Origin: Tetranychus cinnabarinus
Taxonomy: Eukaryota > Arthropoda > Arachnida > Trombidiformes > Tetranychidae
Length of the DNA: 64,000 nt
Assembly (NCBI GenBank): GCA_022266195.1
Contig: WHVY01000003.1
Span: forward strand, 930,001-994,000
Reading direction: 5' to 3'
The first letter of the stretch is position 1; every line of letters begins with the position of its first letter. Under the pieces are notes generated by a model that made no database searches, was not told the origin of the DNA, and saw only the letters and a list, made by a program, of their open reading frames with translations. Positions 1 through 12,577 of the stretch are shown one piece after another. Made by a program: the position numbers and the translations under genes.

Positions 1-455
1 TCTGTCCATTTGTGTAAAGTTGTGTCAATTTGTGTACAAATGTTTCTTTTAAGCAACAAACTGGTTGATATTGTATTGTAAATGGCAATAAAGTAAACTA
101 TTTTTGGGTGTTTGATGAGTATTCAGTTAAAGATGATCTTTTTCTTGTAGGCTAAAGTCGTTTTAATCAAAATGTAACCTTGGTGGCTTAAACGTATTGC
201 TATTTATGCAGAATTTCACCGAAAAATAGTTGTGATAATACCATAATAATAACAATTGTTTCAGTTGTGTCTTTTTAGTCGAAACCAGTCATGATGATCA
301 CAAATAAGCTTTTCTCTACCTTAACCAGAGCGGTTCTGACCTTTGACACTAATCTTCAAATCCTCTCATTACTTACAAATCTTGTACAAAGTGACAGTTC
401 AAAATACATTTTTTTCGTAATAAATGTGACAGTCGTGTTAATTGTGTCTTTTCAG
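1..455. repeat. Truncated copy of the dispersed element that forms the inverted repeat at 30.5-32.4 kb
   Basis: The first ~230 bases match the outer part of the right arm near 32187-32400 almost base for base. Bases about 230-400 match the reverse complement of 30640-30790, including a shared 'ccataataataacaattgt' block. The match weakens after about 400 but recurs around 'gtgttaattgtgtctttt' (compare 32430-32450). The window edge cuts the copy, so only its outer end is visible. No coding sequence is seen. Being single-armed here, it shows that the sequence is a dispersed repeat and not unique to the palindrome. Confidence 0.85.
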
Positions 456-1002
456 TAGCAACCTGCAATATTGCTAGGTTCAAAAAGTCTTGACGTAACA
501 TCCTAGAATCTATTAGCCCGAATAAATAGGCAAATATCGATTGAATGAAAACAATATTTCATAATTTACTCGTACTTTATTAACTTGTTTAATTACTAAT
601 GCTTGATTATTTATTACAGTTTATTACGTCTAAAATTCAACACTGAACCTGACTCAGTGATAAAAAACTCTGATTATAATTGAGTTGTGATCTGCTGTCA
701 TTGTATTTACCAATTTTCACAAATATTAAGGATTCGACTACTCTCTATTACTTTGTGTTATATTTTATAATAATAATTACTTTTAATGCGGACAATTCAA
801 ACTTACCCAAGAGTTGAGAGCTCGATCAAGGTAGAGCAAGTAATCGATGTTGGCAGAATGCATTAGAATGAAGGAGTTCACTTTCAAAGATATAATGAAA
901 TATCTGGTAATGTTGACTTTTGTACCGTAAATCAGTATTTCAATCAGATTTATTAAACGTTCAATATTTTTTGATTTAATAATCACTTTCAAGCTTTCAA
1001 GT
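456..1002. other. Non-coding stretch
   Basis: AT-rich sequence without a supported gene. A 69-codon minus-strand frame at 783-992 has no recognisable domain and no flanking exon. Confidence 0.5.
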
Positions 1003-1555
1003 TGGTGTCAATGGATGATCTAAGTAACGTGTGAATTAAACGTTGTGATTAATATTAGATATAAAACACACTCACAGTGCATTTATTGTTCGTGAGTTGA
1101 TAAAAATTCGTGTTTTCCATAGGTGAATCCAGTTTTCACTTTTTATTATCTTTAATAACGCCACTTGATTATCTTTATTGTTCCAATCCTTTGGTACAGT
1201 GTATCTAACGATTATTATACGATGTATCTAAAGTGACAGTATTTCAACTTCTGGTGTTGACTACATTCTGATCGTGTCATTAACTATTAATATTTACTAA
1301 GCCACATCTCGAACTCGACTCGAAATCAAACTAATGTCTATAATTATTGTGATGTTACAATTGATTTTGCAAGGCCTCACGATCAAAGCTAACCAAAGAT
1401 TCGTCGTCTATGTTTGTGACTATTGCGTCGGTTAAAATGTAAAAACATGTTTTTGTTGCTTCAAACGTAATAAACAGACGAAGTAATCAGGGCGAAATTT
1501 TCTTAACATGAATTTTATATCTGTTTAGCTTGTGACAAAGTGATCTTCTGAATTT
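1003..1555 (-). pseudogene. Decayed duplicate of the paxillin 3' flank and last LIM exon
   Basis: Bases 1012-1130 resemble 5697-5825, sharing 'taagtaacgtgtgaattaaac' and 'cacactcacagtg'. Bases 1357-1395 resemble 5993-6035 (the 'aaggcctcac' block). Bases about 1455-1550 resemble 6615-6725, which lies inside the last paxillin LIM exon: 'cttcaaacgtaataaacagacgaag' matches the 'gtttcaaacagaatgagcaaacaaag' region, and 'gcttgtgacaaagtgatc' matches the end of the aligned block. The duplicate no longer has an open frame and part of the middle is deleted. It looks like an old partial segmental duplication carried about 5 kb away. Identity is by eye only. Confidence 0.55.
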
Positions 1556-1852
1556 CACTTTCTTCATCTGACACAATTGAAAACAATTTGATACCGATAC
1601 TGGTGAAAATAAGACATTTTAACGATTGTCCTTATTCAATAAAATGGAATGCAATAGTTGATTACAAGTTCTTAAGTTCTCTTTTATTATTGTGAATGGT
1701 TTTGGTGGGATCAAACATTATAATTGTTACATTCATAAAATTTTCAAGAAAAAAATATCAGACTAAGTTCGAGGGTCGTAAATGGACTTCAATATCAGAG
1801 CAGCCATTTACATGAGCAATTTAAAAATGAAAAATAACTAATATTGGAGTAA

Positions 1853-2497
1853 TTAAGATTCCAAATATTTCTTGATGAAAGCCATTTTGTCAGGAGCATC
1901 AGTAAATTGAGTGAACATCTTGATCAACTTGTCCTGGAACTGTGGTGGTACTTGAGGGAACATGTTTCCCAAAACGTCTCGTCGTTTCCTTCCAGTTACA
2001 GTTGTTTGTGAAGCTGGTGGGACGAAGCTAAGGCCTGAACCAGTATTTCCAAGGAAGAGTGAGAATAAGAGAAGAACTAATGGGAATCCGATAATTCCAA
2101 TTCCAAGGGCGATTAATAAACCAATAGCAATTGCTTCCAAGCCACCAGTCAAGGGGGCAACTGAAGCACCATAAGGTCCAGTGTATGGGGTTCCCATCCA
2201 TTGGCGAGGATCACGTTCATAGTCATAATAGGCATAAGGAGTATTGTAGGCAGTTAAATTGGCAGCGGCGGGTTTAACAACACTGGCAGTAGCTAATTGG
2301 CTCAGACCAAGTTGAACAACAATTGTGAAAACTATAAAATCACCAGAAAACAAAATACAAATTACATTAACCCAAAAATATTCTGGTTTACTACCACATT
2401 GCAGATAAGATAAAGCTATCTTTGTTTACATTCAATAACGAGGGAAAATTATCTAATCACAGTTTTGATACTTACCCAACATACAAAGAGCAGACAT
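1853..2497 (-). CDS. Unknown secreted or membrane protein with dibasic cleavage site
   Basis: Two exons, 2497-2476 and 2331-1853, joined at canonical GTAAG and TATAG sites, give 166 aa. Joining exon 1 replaces the artefactual upstream Met of the long frame and builds a good signal peptide (MSALCMLVFTIVVQL, cut near residue 22-25). Next comes a Tyr/Pro-rich stretch (NTPYAYYDYERDP), then a Gly/Ile/Leu-rich hydrophobic segment at about residues 75-105 that could be a membrane helix. A GRKRR furin-like site follows at about residue 125, then a charged tail of about 40 residues. I do not recognise the family. Layout (signal, hydrophobic segment, RKRR, amphipathic tail) suggests a small arthropod secretory or cuticle-associated protein, but no function is claimed. 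A TATA box lies upstream at 2674-2680. Confidence 0.75.
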
Positions 2498-2673
2498 TTT
2501 TATTGTTGTGTTTGTGATGTTTTATAAAACACTTTAAGAAATAGATTAATCCAAAATTTTGAAGTTTCAACTTAAAATGATTAACACTTGATGATTAATG
2601 GTTAAGACTCAGTAATGTTTACTTGAAGTTTGCTGATGATCGACTGATGATTTGATGGTACAATCTCACCCAG

Positions 2674-2680
2674 TTATATA
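2674..2680 (-). promoter_or_regulatory. TATA box for the 166-aa secreted protein gene
   Basis: TATATAA on the minus strand, about 177 bases before the ATG at 2497. This implies transcription from about 2645 with a 5' UTR near 150 bases. It is a motif match with suitable spacing, not an experimental site. Confidence 0.4.
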
Positions 2681-2689
2681 CCTGTGATT

Positions 2690-3183
2690 CCAGGATCCAA
2701 ATTCACAGTAAGGAATAAAAGTTGAATTTAATAAGTGAAACGATTCGATATTTTGAAAGGGAAAGAAAGATATGAACATCTTATATATTTTACAATAAAA
2801 CTCGTAACAATAAAGGTAAGTCTGAATGGATACAAAAATCCGTTTATTATTTTTCATGCTTTCATTGGTTTTGATTGTGATTATTTTCAAGAGAAAGAGA
2901 AATTGAGATCAAATAGTAAAGAAGATGTTAATAATGATGATTTAGTGATGCATGGGTTTCAATCATAAAAGTGGTCACAATTAGTAAGAAAAAAGTCATT
3001 TTTAAACCCCTTGAATCAGGGCAACATTTGCAAACAAAACAAAAAGACATCTTATGTTTATAAATTTTTTTACTCTCATTGACAGACAATTCAAAATAAG
3101 TAACTTTCTTTTATCATATAATTTCTCTCTCAGCATCCATTTTCATTATCATCATTATCAAAGCTGTTCAGCTCGGTGATGGT
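2690..3183. other. Intergenic stretch
   Basis: AT-rich sequence. Short overlapping frames exist on both strands at 2666-2968, but none has domain features or splice partners. Nothing else is seen. Confidence 0.5.
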
Positions 3184-3467
3184 TCAAAAATCATATTCAG
3201 GATTAACGGGTTGTGTACCATTTGAGTCGCATTGAAGAGACTTATTGCTGTCGCTGATGTTGACAATCTCATTGTTTCCAGCTTTATTATCCGTCTTCAA
3301 CTCATCTTTATCGCCTCAACATCCTAGGCTCGTTATTATAACAAGTTACTTATATAATTATTTGGCCATGAAGTGATTACTTTTAATAAACTCTCGCCGA
3401 TCCAATTGGAATGTCAATTGAAAATAGGCTTCTTTACCACCTTCAAGGTTCGTTGGTTCATAGTGGC
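3184..3467 (-). CDS. Unrecognised coding-like C-terminal fragment (two exons or pseudogene)
   Basis: On the minus strand, two adjacent open stretches have higher GC and a protein-like composition. The first (3467-3381) begins ...HYEPTNLEGGKEAYF and reads through QLDRREFIK. The second (3314-3184) reads from about SDKDELKTDNKAG to PVNPEYDF and a stop. A 66-nt intron from a GTAATC donor at 3380 to a TTGAG acceptor at 3315 joins them in frame. Both acceptors lack a good pyrimidine tract, and no convincing upstream exon was found between 3468 and 3960. The fragment is either the last exons of a gene whose start I cannot see or a remnant. Family unknown. Confidence 0.3.
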
Positions 3468-3966
3468 CTCAAATTTTCATCTTATTCAATATTCACCACT
3501 AATTGTGTAAAGGTAAGATAATTTCAAATACTTTTGATGAAAAAGCGCTAAATTAACCATCAATATCGCTTCGCTAATATACTAACTAGTTGAGCAGACT
3601 ACTTTCAACGATGTACTTTCTCAAGTGGAATCATTTTGATACTTTGCCAGAGAAAGTTTCATTTAGTTAGATTTAAAACAGATTAACCGATTAATAAGGA
3701 CGAATATAAGAAAAATTAATGATTTAAAGACATTTAGGTAAAAAAAAATAGGTTACTGATGTGAAGAAACCAGTATTTTATCATAAAGCTAATGGCAATC
3801 AGCTGATCTGTGTAGACAGAAATGATAAAACTCATCTTGTGAATAGCAAAGTTAAAATTTTATCACATCGATTTTATTTCATATCATTCGATCTCAGTAT
3901 TTATTTAATATTTATTGAATTTATTGTGTTGTTATCTTCAATTTTTTTTATAATTTTTCACCAAAA

Positions 3967-5099
3967 ATGAGTTTTAATAAGCGAAAAAATGAAGATCAAG
4001 AAGAATCTAATAAAAGGATTTGCCAAGTCTTAGGTAAAAAGTATTTCCAACCTGTGTTGATTCCCTTTCATCTCCCTCTATTTTCTTAATTGTTACAATT
4101 TTAAACAAAATAACTTTAATTTCCAAGTGTAATTTTTATTTTTGAATTATAGATACCAAGCTCGTTGATGTTAAAAGTGCTCTGGACCATGTTAAGGATT
4201 TGTTTTCCAATAAACTATTTGGGGAAAAATTTCCAGCTGTCATATGGAAACATCAATGTTATCCTTTAATTAAAAACAGAACCAAAGTTGACATCGAATT
4301 AGTAAGTTGATCATTATACATTTATTTAATGACTTGTGCCAATCTAGTAGTTCGTCCTTACCTTATCTACTTCAAGTCAGCCTAACCTAAATGTTGAATT
4401 GGACTTAAACTAACGAAACTGCTAACTAAATCTACTTTTTCAGAACAAATTTTGTGATCAAGGATTACTACTTTCGCTTAAATTAGGAACCACAATCAAC
4501 AATACAGATACTGCCTTGATTTATACTGAGGACTATATCAACTATCTGAAAAGTATTTACGTAGGAAATGTTCTCGGTAAGTAAATCTTCCACGTCATTT
4601 GTACCTTTAAATTGAAATTTTTGTTTTCTCTTTTTCAAATAGATAAATTCATTGACAAAGTAGTGAAGAGTAACCCGTCATCGACATGTACATCCGCACA
4701 GCTTCGAGAAGAGTATCAATTTTCGGATGACCAGATAAAGGAGTTGGTGCATAATGGAGTTTTAGCTGTCCATCGAACTGTCGGCTCTTGGCTTCTCTCC
4801 CTTCCAAACTGTGGACATTTTTATAAGATATTTACGGCTGGCCGAAATGCTCTACTATCAATGATTAAAAGGACCAAATATCATGAGATAAATCGAACTG
4901 AATTGTTTAACCGTAAGATGCCTAAAGATGTACAGCTTGGAATCGCTTATCATGTTCTTGATTTGATTGGTGGTGATTTTGTTCAATGGTAATATCACAT
5001 TAATTCACAATTCTTACATTTTATATTTATTCATTTTTGTAATCTTATCTGTTCTTCAGTGCTGATTTTCCTAATGGGACTATGTTACGTGTATTATAA
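3967..5099 (+). CDS. STK19: STK19 winged-helix protein homologue
   Basis: Five exons (3967-4033, 4153-4301, 4444-4576, 4643-4988, 5060-5099) give 244 aa with all junctions in phase. Recognised by the family's ordered blocks: a charged N-terminus, then 'FPAVIWKHQCYPLIKNRTKVD' early, 'ALIYTEDYINYL' in the middle, and 'LGIAYHVLDLIGGDFVQC' followed by 'GTMLRVL' at the C-terminus, as in vertebrate STK19. Despite its name the family is now seen as a nuclear winged-helix DNA-binding protein acting in transcription-coupled repair, not a kinase; no kinase motifs are present here. The reader should not infer kinase activity. A polyadenylation signal AATAAA lies at 5313-5318. Length and exon closure support an intact gene. 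Confidence 0.85.
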
Positions 5100-6539
5100 T
5101 CCATTGGTTGGGCACCTTGTTTCAAATCTAAATCAATCTTGTATCGCAACCAAACCTGATCTTAAGAGATTCCAGTTCAAATTTTATCGTGTTCATGTTA
5201 CACAAAAATAAGGATATCAAAGTCGTCTTTCAACTAAGCCAAGATGAACCTTAATCTGGATTCATCAAAATATTAATTTATTTATTTTTAATTTATTGTA
5301 AAGTGGCATCAAAATAAAAGTATGCATAACTTGTCCATAAACTTGTGTTAAGATACTACACATTGTATGGTTTGTGTAACGATTCAAGGTGTAAATTTTA
5401 TCAATAATAAGTCGATGATCGATATTTTTTGGATAGTACGATTCATTATCGTTTTTTTGAAGATGCCCGTTAACTTGTTTAATTTTTTACAATCGGTTTT
5501 GCAAGGTCTCACAGTCAATGGTGGCTTCTTAAAGCACCATTTTAAATGAAATGGATGATGGATAATTTTGCAATGGTCAGAATTCCCTCTTAAAGTTGGT
5601 TCGTCTTCTGTACATTTACACTTCAATTAGTTCTCCTAAATCTTGTGATATTCTGATGTAATCATTTTCTAATCGTTAAAGCATGCAAGTTGTAAATTGA
5701 TGATATAAGTAACGTGTGAATTAAACATTATGATTGAAATTGGATATAACACACTCACAGTGTAACTATTGTTCGTGTATCGGTGAAATTTATATTTTCC
5801 ATGGGTACATTAGTGAACTCATTTTTCATTTGAATTTAACAAATATTATCTCTTTTGAATTCAACCTTTGATTAGCTAATTTACCCTCTAACTCAAACAA
5901 ACTCTAATAATTGTGATTGGAGAAGCAAATGTAAATGAAATTTACATATTAATATGGAATAAAGAATATTATTATTTTTTTAAGTTGAATTTGTTACAAT
6001 TGGTTTTTTAAGGCCTCACAGTCAAGGCTAATAATTAGGTTTGCCATTTGTTGATTCATTGAACATGTCATACAACTGCAGTCTTGGTTTGGATCCATGT
6101 TTTGAACATCTTTTGTTGTGTCGAATTCTTAACATCATTTGATTAAGTATTTTTGGCTGCTTCTTTCAATGTTACCAATTAAAACGATTATTGATATTTT
6201 TAGCGTGGTAAAAATATCATGTACTTTCCTGGAGGTTAGTCGAACTTATGAATGAATAATGAAAGTGGGTGAAGGGAAATAGTGAGAGCCACAATATCAT
6301 ATCAGCTTTTGATTTCTTAGTGTTTTTCCTGGTTAAATGACATCTTTAAAAAGGTTGTTGTGTTATGCGTAATTTTTGTCATTTACAAGGTTCTGTTTAG
6401 TTTGCAGTTGAGTATTGAGTTTGATAATTTGTGTGTGTGTGTGTTTGTGACTGTTTGAATCGTGGGAAGAAAAGAAGGAACGAAAAGAATGCAAAAATGA
6501 TGCAGGTAATTCGTTAAAAGAATAAAAGTAAATCCAGGT
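5100..6539. other. Intergenic region with dispersed repeat blocks
   Basis: Holds the STK19 3' UTR to about 5320 and the convergent paxillin 3' flank. Blocks at about 5690-5830 and 5990-6035 are duplicated at 1003-1395. A third copy of the 'caaggtctcacagtcaa' block lies at about 5486-5525. A short (GT)n run sits at about 6430-6446. No gene is seen. Confidence 0.6.
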
Positions 6540-9283
6540 TCAACCAAATAATTTTTCGAAACACGGATGGCAATATGGTTTATCGTTTTGTTCTTTGAAG
6601 GTTCCTTTGTTGAGTTGTTTCAAACAGAATGAGCAAACAAAGTGTTCAGGGTGAAATTTCCTGAACATAGCAGTTATACATCTTCCGTTGATTGGTTTGT
6701 GACATCCAGCACAAAGTGATCCTCTTTTGGCATGATAATGTGTCTCGCAATAAGGTTGACCTTCATGGTCAAAGAAACTACCACCAATGAATGGACATCG
6801 ACAATCCTAAGAATCAAGTAAAACAATGGAAATCAGTTCAAAAGTTATTAACTTTACTTTTCATCATTAACAATTACTCACTCTACAAACAAAACAATCT
6901 GGATGCCATTGTGAATTTAACGCTGATATATAATTGTCTGTTATTGCACTGTTACACCCGGCACATTTGGGAGCAAACAGATCGAAATAATCTTCACTAC
7001 AATATGGTTTGCCATCCTTTTCATGATAACCTTCTTCGCCAAATTGTTTACCACACTGAGCACAGAAGAAGTGCTCTGGATGCCATGTTTTGTCTAATGC
7101 TGTGACACATTTCTAGATGATGAAGAGAAAAGAAAAAAATGCATGAGGAAGTTTTTCTTACTAAATCTCAAGTTTAAAGTATTATCACTTGGCATAAACC
7201 TTATTTCATCTTTTATTATTAGTTGAAGTAAAAATCCTCGATCAACAGCTCCTACATAATCTTAATGCTTTATAGCTTCTCTATCTTTCTCTCTACTTCA
7301 CATCGTCTTAAACCACTTTTTTCACTCTTCACTATTTTTTCAACATAATCATCATAATCTTAAACATCAGAATCATCATCTTCGCCACTATTTATCTTTT
7401 TCTCCTATCCTTTCATCTTCCAATTTTTGTTTCTCACTACAGGTTGAGGGTGTTGTACCAAGGACATTGGGTGTTAACCAATTTTAATTCTTGTTCCACT
7501 CTTCATCAATTTAGAGCCAGTGAAAATCACCAAAATGTCTGTGGGTTGTTTTCATTTTTTCAATGAATACATAATGTGGGCTAAGGTAAACGGAAGCTTA
7601 CGTCAATAATCGATGAATTACAGTAGGCGCATCGGGGTGAAAACAAATTGTGGTAATCAGCTTCACAGTAAGGCTCATTTTCTCGTTCAAAGAAGTTTCT
7701 TTGCCCTAGTTCAATACCACAATTAACACATGTAAAATGCTCGGGATGCCAGGTTCTTCCTAAAGCAGTAACAACCTAGAAAATTATAAAAAAATACAAA
7801 TTATTCATTGTACGAGACGAGAAAAAAAGTGGAAAGACGTGAAACAAACGAAGAAGGTAAAATAGAAAAAAAGGAGAAACGAGTTTAAAAATAACTTTTA
7901 TATTTCACTTTCTTAATCGACCTTTGAATTTAAGATTTCAAGAGATAATAGAAAACTATCAACAAAGAGAAGAGAAAGAACTATTATTAGAAAGGTAGCC
8001 TTAATAAATTTGGCTAAAATTTGAACCAAAATTAGCCAAAAGTGAAGCAAAAGTTAACTCAGAAGGATATTAGAAATCAATTTACTATCGATGGTGAAAA
8101 ATTGCAAAACTGGGCTAATAAATGTGATAGATTTTGACTGAATATCTTCGAGTTAGATAAATATGATGCATTAAATATTGTTGTGAATATCAAGATACTT
8201 TTTGGACATTAAAAGACAAAAATAAATTACCAATCCAACTATGGGCTTATGACAGGCAGCACAATGACCCTTGGCTGTAGTATCAACACCATGTTTACTC
8301 ATATCAACTTGGAGATCTCCTATCATAGAGTCCAAAGTTTGTGCTTTACTCTGGACTTGTGTTTGCTTAGATTTAACTACTGTTGTTTTGGGCTGCAGTT
8401 TACCATATTCATGATTAGGTGATGGCTTTTCTTTAACCTAAGACGAGAAGAAAATTAGAAATCAAATTATGAATATATTGTAACATATTAATGAGTGGTC
8501 GAAACTCTCAAAGAAATGAGTAACACCGAAAAGAGAGACAGAATAATAATGAGCCATTCAAATTTACCTTGAAATCTGATAAAGATGCCATCAAGTCATC
8601 TAACTCTCCTATTGCATTGGAAGCTCCTTGAGGTTTGGCAGGCTTAGTAACTGTATGTTTTGGTGATGTTGTCTACATGTTAAGGGTTGAAAATATTGAG
8701 AACAGATAAGGATTAATAAAAAATTGAATGTGAATTGGGTAAATAAGTACCTTGAAATCGGCTAAAGAGGCCATTAACGCATCCAATTCTCCAATTGCAT
8801 TGGAAGCTACATTGTTATTGTTGGCACCGTTTGTTTTGGCATTTGAGTCCATAACAACATGTTGTGGAGATGAAGTAGCTGTTTGTGGTTTAACAACAGT
8901 CTCACGGCTTTCCTCATAAAAATATGTAACTTGAGTGATTGGTTTAACTTCCCTTGAATAGGTTCGAGATTCACTACAGAAACATAAGCAGAGACAAAAA
9001 AGGTAATACACAGGAAATGTTTATCATTGAAAATTGAAAAGAGGATGAAACAAGTATAGATTAATTTGATGAAAAATGATAGAGTTGATAAGATAGCTTC
9101 GTAAACAATAAAACTAATCCAAAAAGACGAGGTTGTCATTTTAATAGACGATTTTGGACGATATTCCAAAAATAGATGAATAATATTGAATAAGTCAATA
9201 GGTAGAGTAGAGAAGATGAACATAAGAAATAGAACAAGAGGTTAAATAAGCCGTTGGACAAAATCTTACCTTGTGCTCGGCAT
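6540..9283 (-). CDS. Pax: Paxillin-family focal adhesion adaptor (three LD motifs, four LIM domains)
   Basis: Seven exons (9283-9270, 8973-8751, 8672-8568, 8437-8231, 7775-7602, 7112-6882, 6806-6540) close to 406 aa. Two near-identical LD motifs (GELDALMASLADFK, residues ~66-79, and GELDDLMASLSDFK, ~101-114) end adjacent exons. An LD5-like motif, TLDSMIGDLQVDM, precedes LIM1. Four C-x2-C/H-x2-C LIM domains fill ~174-406, with 'WHPEHF' and 'WHPDCFVCR' signatures, ending at KLFG. Paxillins link integrin adhesions to the actin cytoskeleton and signalling proteins. The N-terminus is short: an acceptor-like TTTAG at about 9301 keeps the frame open upstream of the chosen ATG, so a longer isoform with more LD motifs could start further upstream. 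The exon duplication of the LD block is visible in the repeated SNAIGELD sequence. Confidence 0.9.
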
Positions 9284-9301
9284 AATGGCGATATAGTCCA
9301 C

Positions 9302-9975
9302 TAAATCACAATATAATGAAAATGAGTAGAGGTCCAAATTAAATTAACAGCTAATAAACTCAACAAGTTGTTTGACAAACTAACAAAATTAAAAGCTCCT
9401 TTTTAGGAGCAACGCAAAACCAACAACAAAATATGCTCAGGCGCAACGAATTATAAAAGTTTTTTGTGGAATAGATTTGGAAATATTGGATAATAAATGA
9501 AATAAAATTAACTTTTTGACAGTTCTGATCGTGTTTGTGTTATTCAATGTTACTAACTGTAATCAATTTGATTTATTTATTATTTCACCAATAACAGTTA
9601 ACAAATATATTTACCTTATTATTACTACTTCGAATTGCCATAAAGCAATGAAAACGAATCATGAATGTATTTAAACATCAACAAACCCTGTAACAATCAA
9701 TTGTCAGAGTATGTTTTTGTTTGGAAGTCTTAAATCATCTGATATTCATAGGATTAAGGAAATTTTCATCAAATATTAGACCATTTATTTCAATCATTTG
9801 GTTCGATTTGATCGAGAACATTTCTTTTATTGTATTATTTTACAAATCACAATATTGGTCATTTATTTCTTAAAATTTGAAATACAACAATTATTTTTTT
9901 TGTAATTATGAGAAGTAAGTATTAACTCATAGACTATCATTCAAAATCATTAGTTTTACAGTTTTAAATTTCATT
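9302..9975. other. Intergenic or paxillin upstream region
   Basis: Very AT-rich. It probably holds paxillin 5' exons or UTR and the 3' UTR of the downstream epimerase gene. One candidate first exon near 9642 (ATGGCAATTCGAAG...) was tested but its phase does not match the next exon. Confidence 0.45.
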
Positions 9976-12577
9976 TTAATTGTGAGCAGCTCTTTTTCCT
10001 TTTAAATAACCAATCCATCTTTTTGATACTGTTGATAGATATTGGTCCTTGAGAAGTGTATTAAGGTACAAAAGTTGATTGATATGAGTTGTATGATAAT
10101 CCCAACGAGCAATCTTTGGTTCAGTTTTTAACGAAAAATGCCGTAAATCATAAAGTGTCCCAGATCCAGTGTCATAAAGAGATAGCAAGTGTTTTAAAGA
10201 TTCGAGACCTTTCTTGAAATATTCCTCGACTGTTTCACATTGTTTAGCACAGCTCATCTTCAAATCGTACAAACCGAACAGAGAGTAAATAAATCCATTC
10301 AAGACAAAACTGCTAGGAATCGTGGGATACTCTTCAAACCTAGAAAATCCAAAACAAAATTACATGTTAATAAACAGAATGAATTTCTAGAAAAATTACA
10401 AAAATTATTCTTTAAGCTAATATAAATACAGAGTGTTAATGAACTTTGGACGTTTGAATGACAATATTTTTGTTTTCTTGGTGTTTATCAGCATTCTAAT
10501 TTCTTCTGAATTAAGATCACAGTACATTCAAAAATGAGAACTTCAGGTCAGACGAAAGTAGAAAGTTGAGAATGACAATATTCATTCATTATAAACATGC
10601 CTAAGTTAATTTTCGCACACAAGATGGTTTGACACATGTTAACTATTCCGAAAATCTTCGAATATCCTCGTCAACATTATTGACAACTCAGAAGTGACAC
10701 ACGATGAACCCTCGATAAACAGAAGAAATATGTCAGCGATTTCACGTGAATTTCAAAAAGTGTCAATAAATCAAAAACGGAGAGAGCATTAAAAACAAGC
10801 TGAATTGCATCAAAAATGAAGCAAAAAAAGATTATACTAAAACTGTCTTTAAACGCTAGAAAAATCACTTTCACACTTTACAAAAAAGTCGAAAATAAAT
10901 ATTTCAAAATTCGGTTTTTAGCCCCTAGAATCGCTTATGATACAGAATCGAGCCATCTTAAAATAAATCAATCTACACTTAGCACTAACAGAATATAAGA
11001 TTAAAAAGTTCGAGTCTATTTGTATCAACCAGAAAAAAGGAATCAAACGTCTATAGTTCATTAACACCCTCTATAAATAAGTAAAATAATCAAAATTACC
11101 AAAGATACTTGTCCAGAAAGTAAGTCCGAAATCCTCCCTTTTCTGAGCTCACATTGAATAAACTAAGAGCACGAGTAGCTGCCTTCAGGTAAATTTCATC
11201 ACCAACATAATGGTACATTCGTGTCAACAAGGAGATTGCTTGTCCCTGAGCCATTGCAGAATACCAACCAGGTTTCAATATTAAGGCCCCATTAGAAAGC
11301 TTTCGAGTAGTTTTAATTGGCCAACCACCTAAATCATCCTGATTTTCAAGTAACCAGCGAACAGCGGAGAAAAAATGAGATTCATGAGCACTAGAAGATA
11401 GGATAACGTCGTCAATTAGAGCTTTTCCTTTAAAGATTATCTTGGACACGTGTAAATTTTTCATTTTTATGGGTAATTTTTTATCCAAAATAGTGCAAGC
11501 TTTTTGGAAGTCGACTCCTAATTCACGGGTTAAATGGTGCCAGACTTTACTTTCACCGAAACCATAGGTTGGTCCATTTTCATCGAAATCAATATTTGTA
11601 TTAGCATAGGAAATGGCATATTCGTAGTTACCAGAATCACTTTGAAGGTACACGGTGAAACTAAATTTATCCAATGGTTTGACACGCAAAGATAGAGTGA
11701 GGTCATTATGCATTTTTTTTCTTTTAAGTTTGAACGTGATAGCTTCTCCATCAACAAATAATACTTTGTTATTGATATTGACGGTATTATTATTGTCATT
11801 GTTATCGTTAAAAGCTCTTTTCATTTCTCCAATAGTTGGAAAGCTGGTTTCGGCATCAATTTCACTATTATCTTCCATGGAATGAATTTGTATCCGACTA
11901 CCCTTGACAGCCACATGCCAATAATCTTGTTTAAAAAAACCGTCTTCCAAGATTGTAACCCTCGGTTTTCCTAGAGTTAAACTTTTACTGAAGTGACTTA
12001 AACCAAATTGGGCGATTTGTATCGGATAAAAATGACCACGGGGCTCCCATTGAGTTGAGATTGGAACACCTTTGAGGCCAGATATTAATTTAACTCTATC
12101 TCGTACTTCTACATTGTAATTGTCAAACCAGAGATAGGTGCTTTTGTAATCATACGCTTCTTTTGGGTAATAAACTTTAGAGTAACTGTGTTCCCAATTG
12201 AAAATTTCTTGTTTGTTTGGGGTTTTAATCAACTTTCCATAAATATCGAAGTAACGCCTGATGAAGTTAAAAGGTACGTAGACCATGTCATCGCTAGTTT
12301 TGTAACAGCCAACAGAATATTCATTATTGATCAAGCAGTCAATTTTTTTGAAGCCAAAACATCTGAAGGAGTCGTTTTCAATTTTTCCTAATAATATTGG
12401 TGCAGAAGCTGTAGGTGACAGGTTACTTTTAAATTTGTACTTCTCGCTGAGATCGTTACCTTCAATCAATGGTGGTGTTTTAAATTTATCAAGTCGAATG
12501 AACAAGGTCCAGCCAATGGAGAGCAATCCTAATATCAAAATAAGATAGATATGAGAACGACGAATTCTCAATCTCAT
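9976..12577 (-). CDS. GLCE: Heparan sulfate D-glucuronyl C5-epimerase
   Basis: Two exons, 12577-11100 and 10339-9976, separated by a 760-nt intron, give 613 aa; vertebrate GLCE is about 617. The N-terminus is a type II Golgi anchor (cytosolic MRLRIRRS, then a ~18-residue hydrophobic helix). The large exon carries the beta-barrel region, including 'GVPISTQWEPRGHFYPIQIAQ' early in the catalytic part. The C-terminal alpha-barrel carries 'GWYSAMAQGQAISLLTR', then 'EYPTIPSSFVLNGFIYSLFG' across the exon junction, and ends with 'RWDYHTTHINQLLYL'. These are hallmark blocks of the family. The enzyme converts glucuronic acid to iduronic acid in nascent heparan sulfate in the Golgi. A 5' UTR intron is likely, since an acceptor-like TTTAG precedes 12703. 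Confidence 0.95.

Noticed and set aside
783..992. 69-codon minus-strand frame
   Set aside because: A weak resemblance of one segment to the GLCE C-terminus is too short to support homology.
6425..6446. (GT)n run
   Set aside because: Ordinary microsatellite in the paxillin 3' flank.
10677..10998. Short frames on both strands between the GLCE exons
   Set aside because: They lie within the 760-nt intron and have no domain signature.
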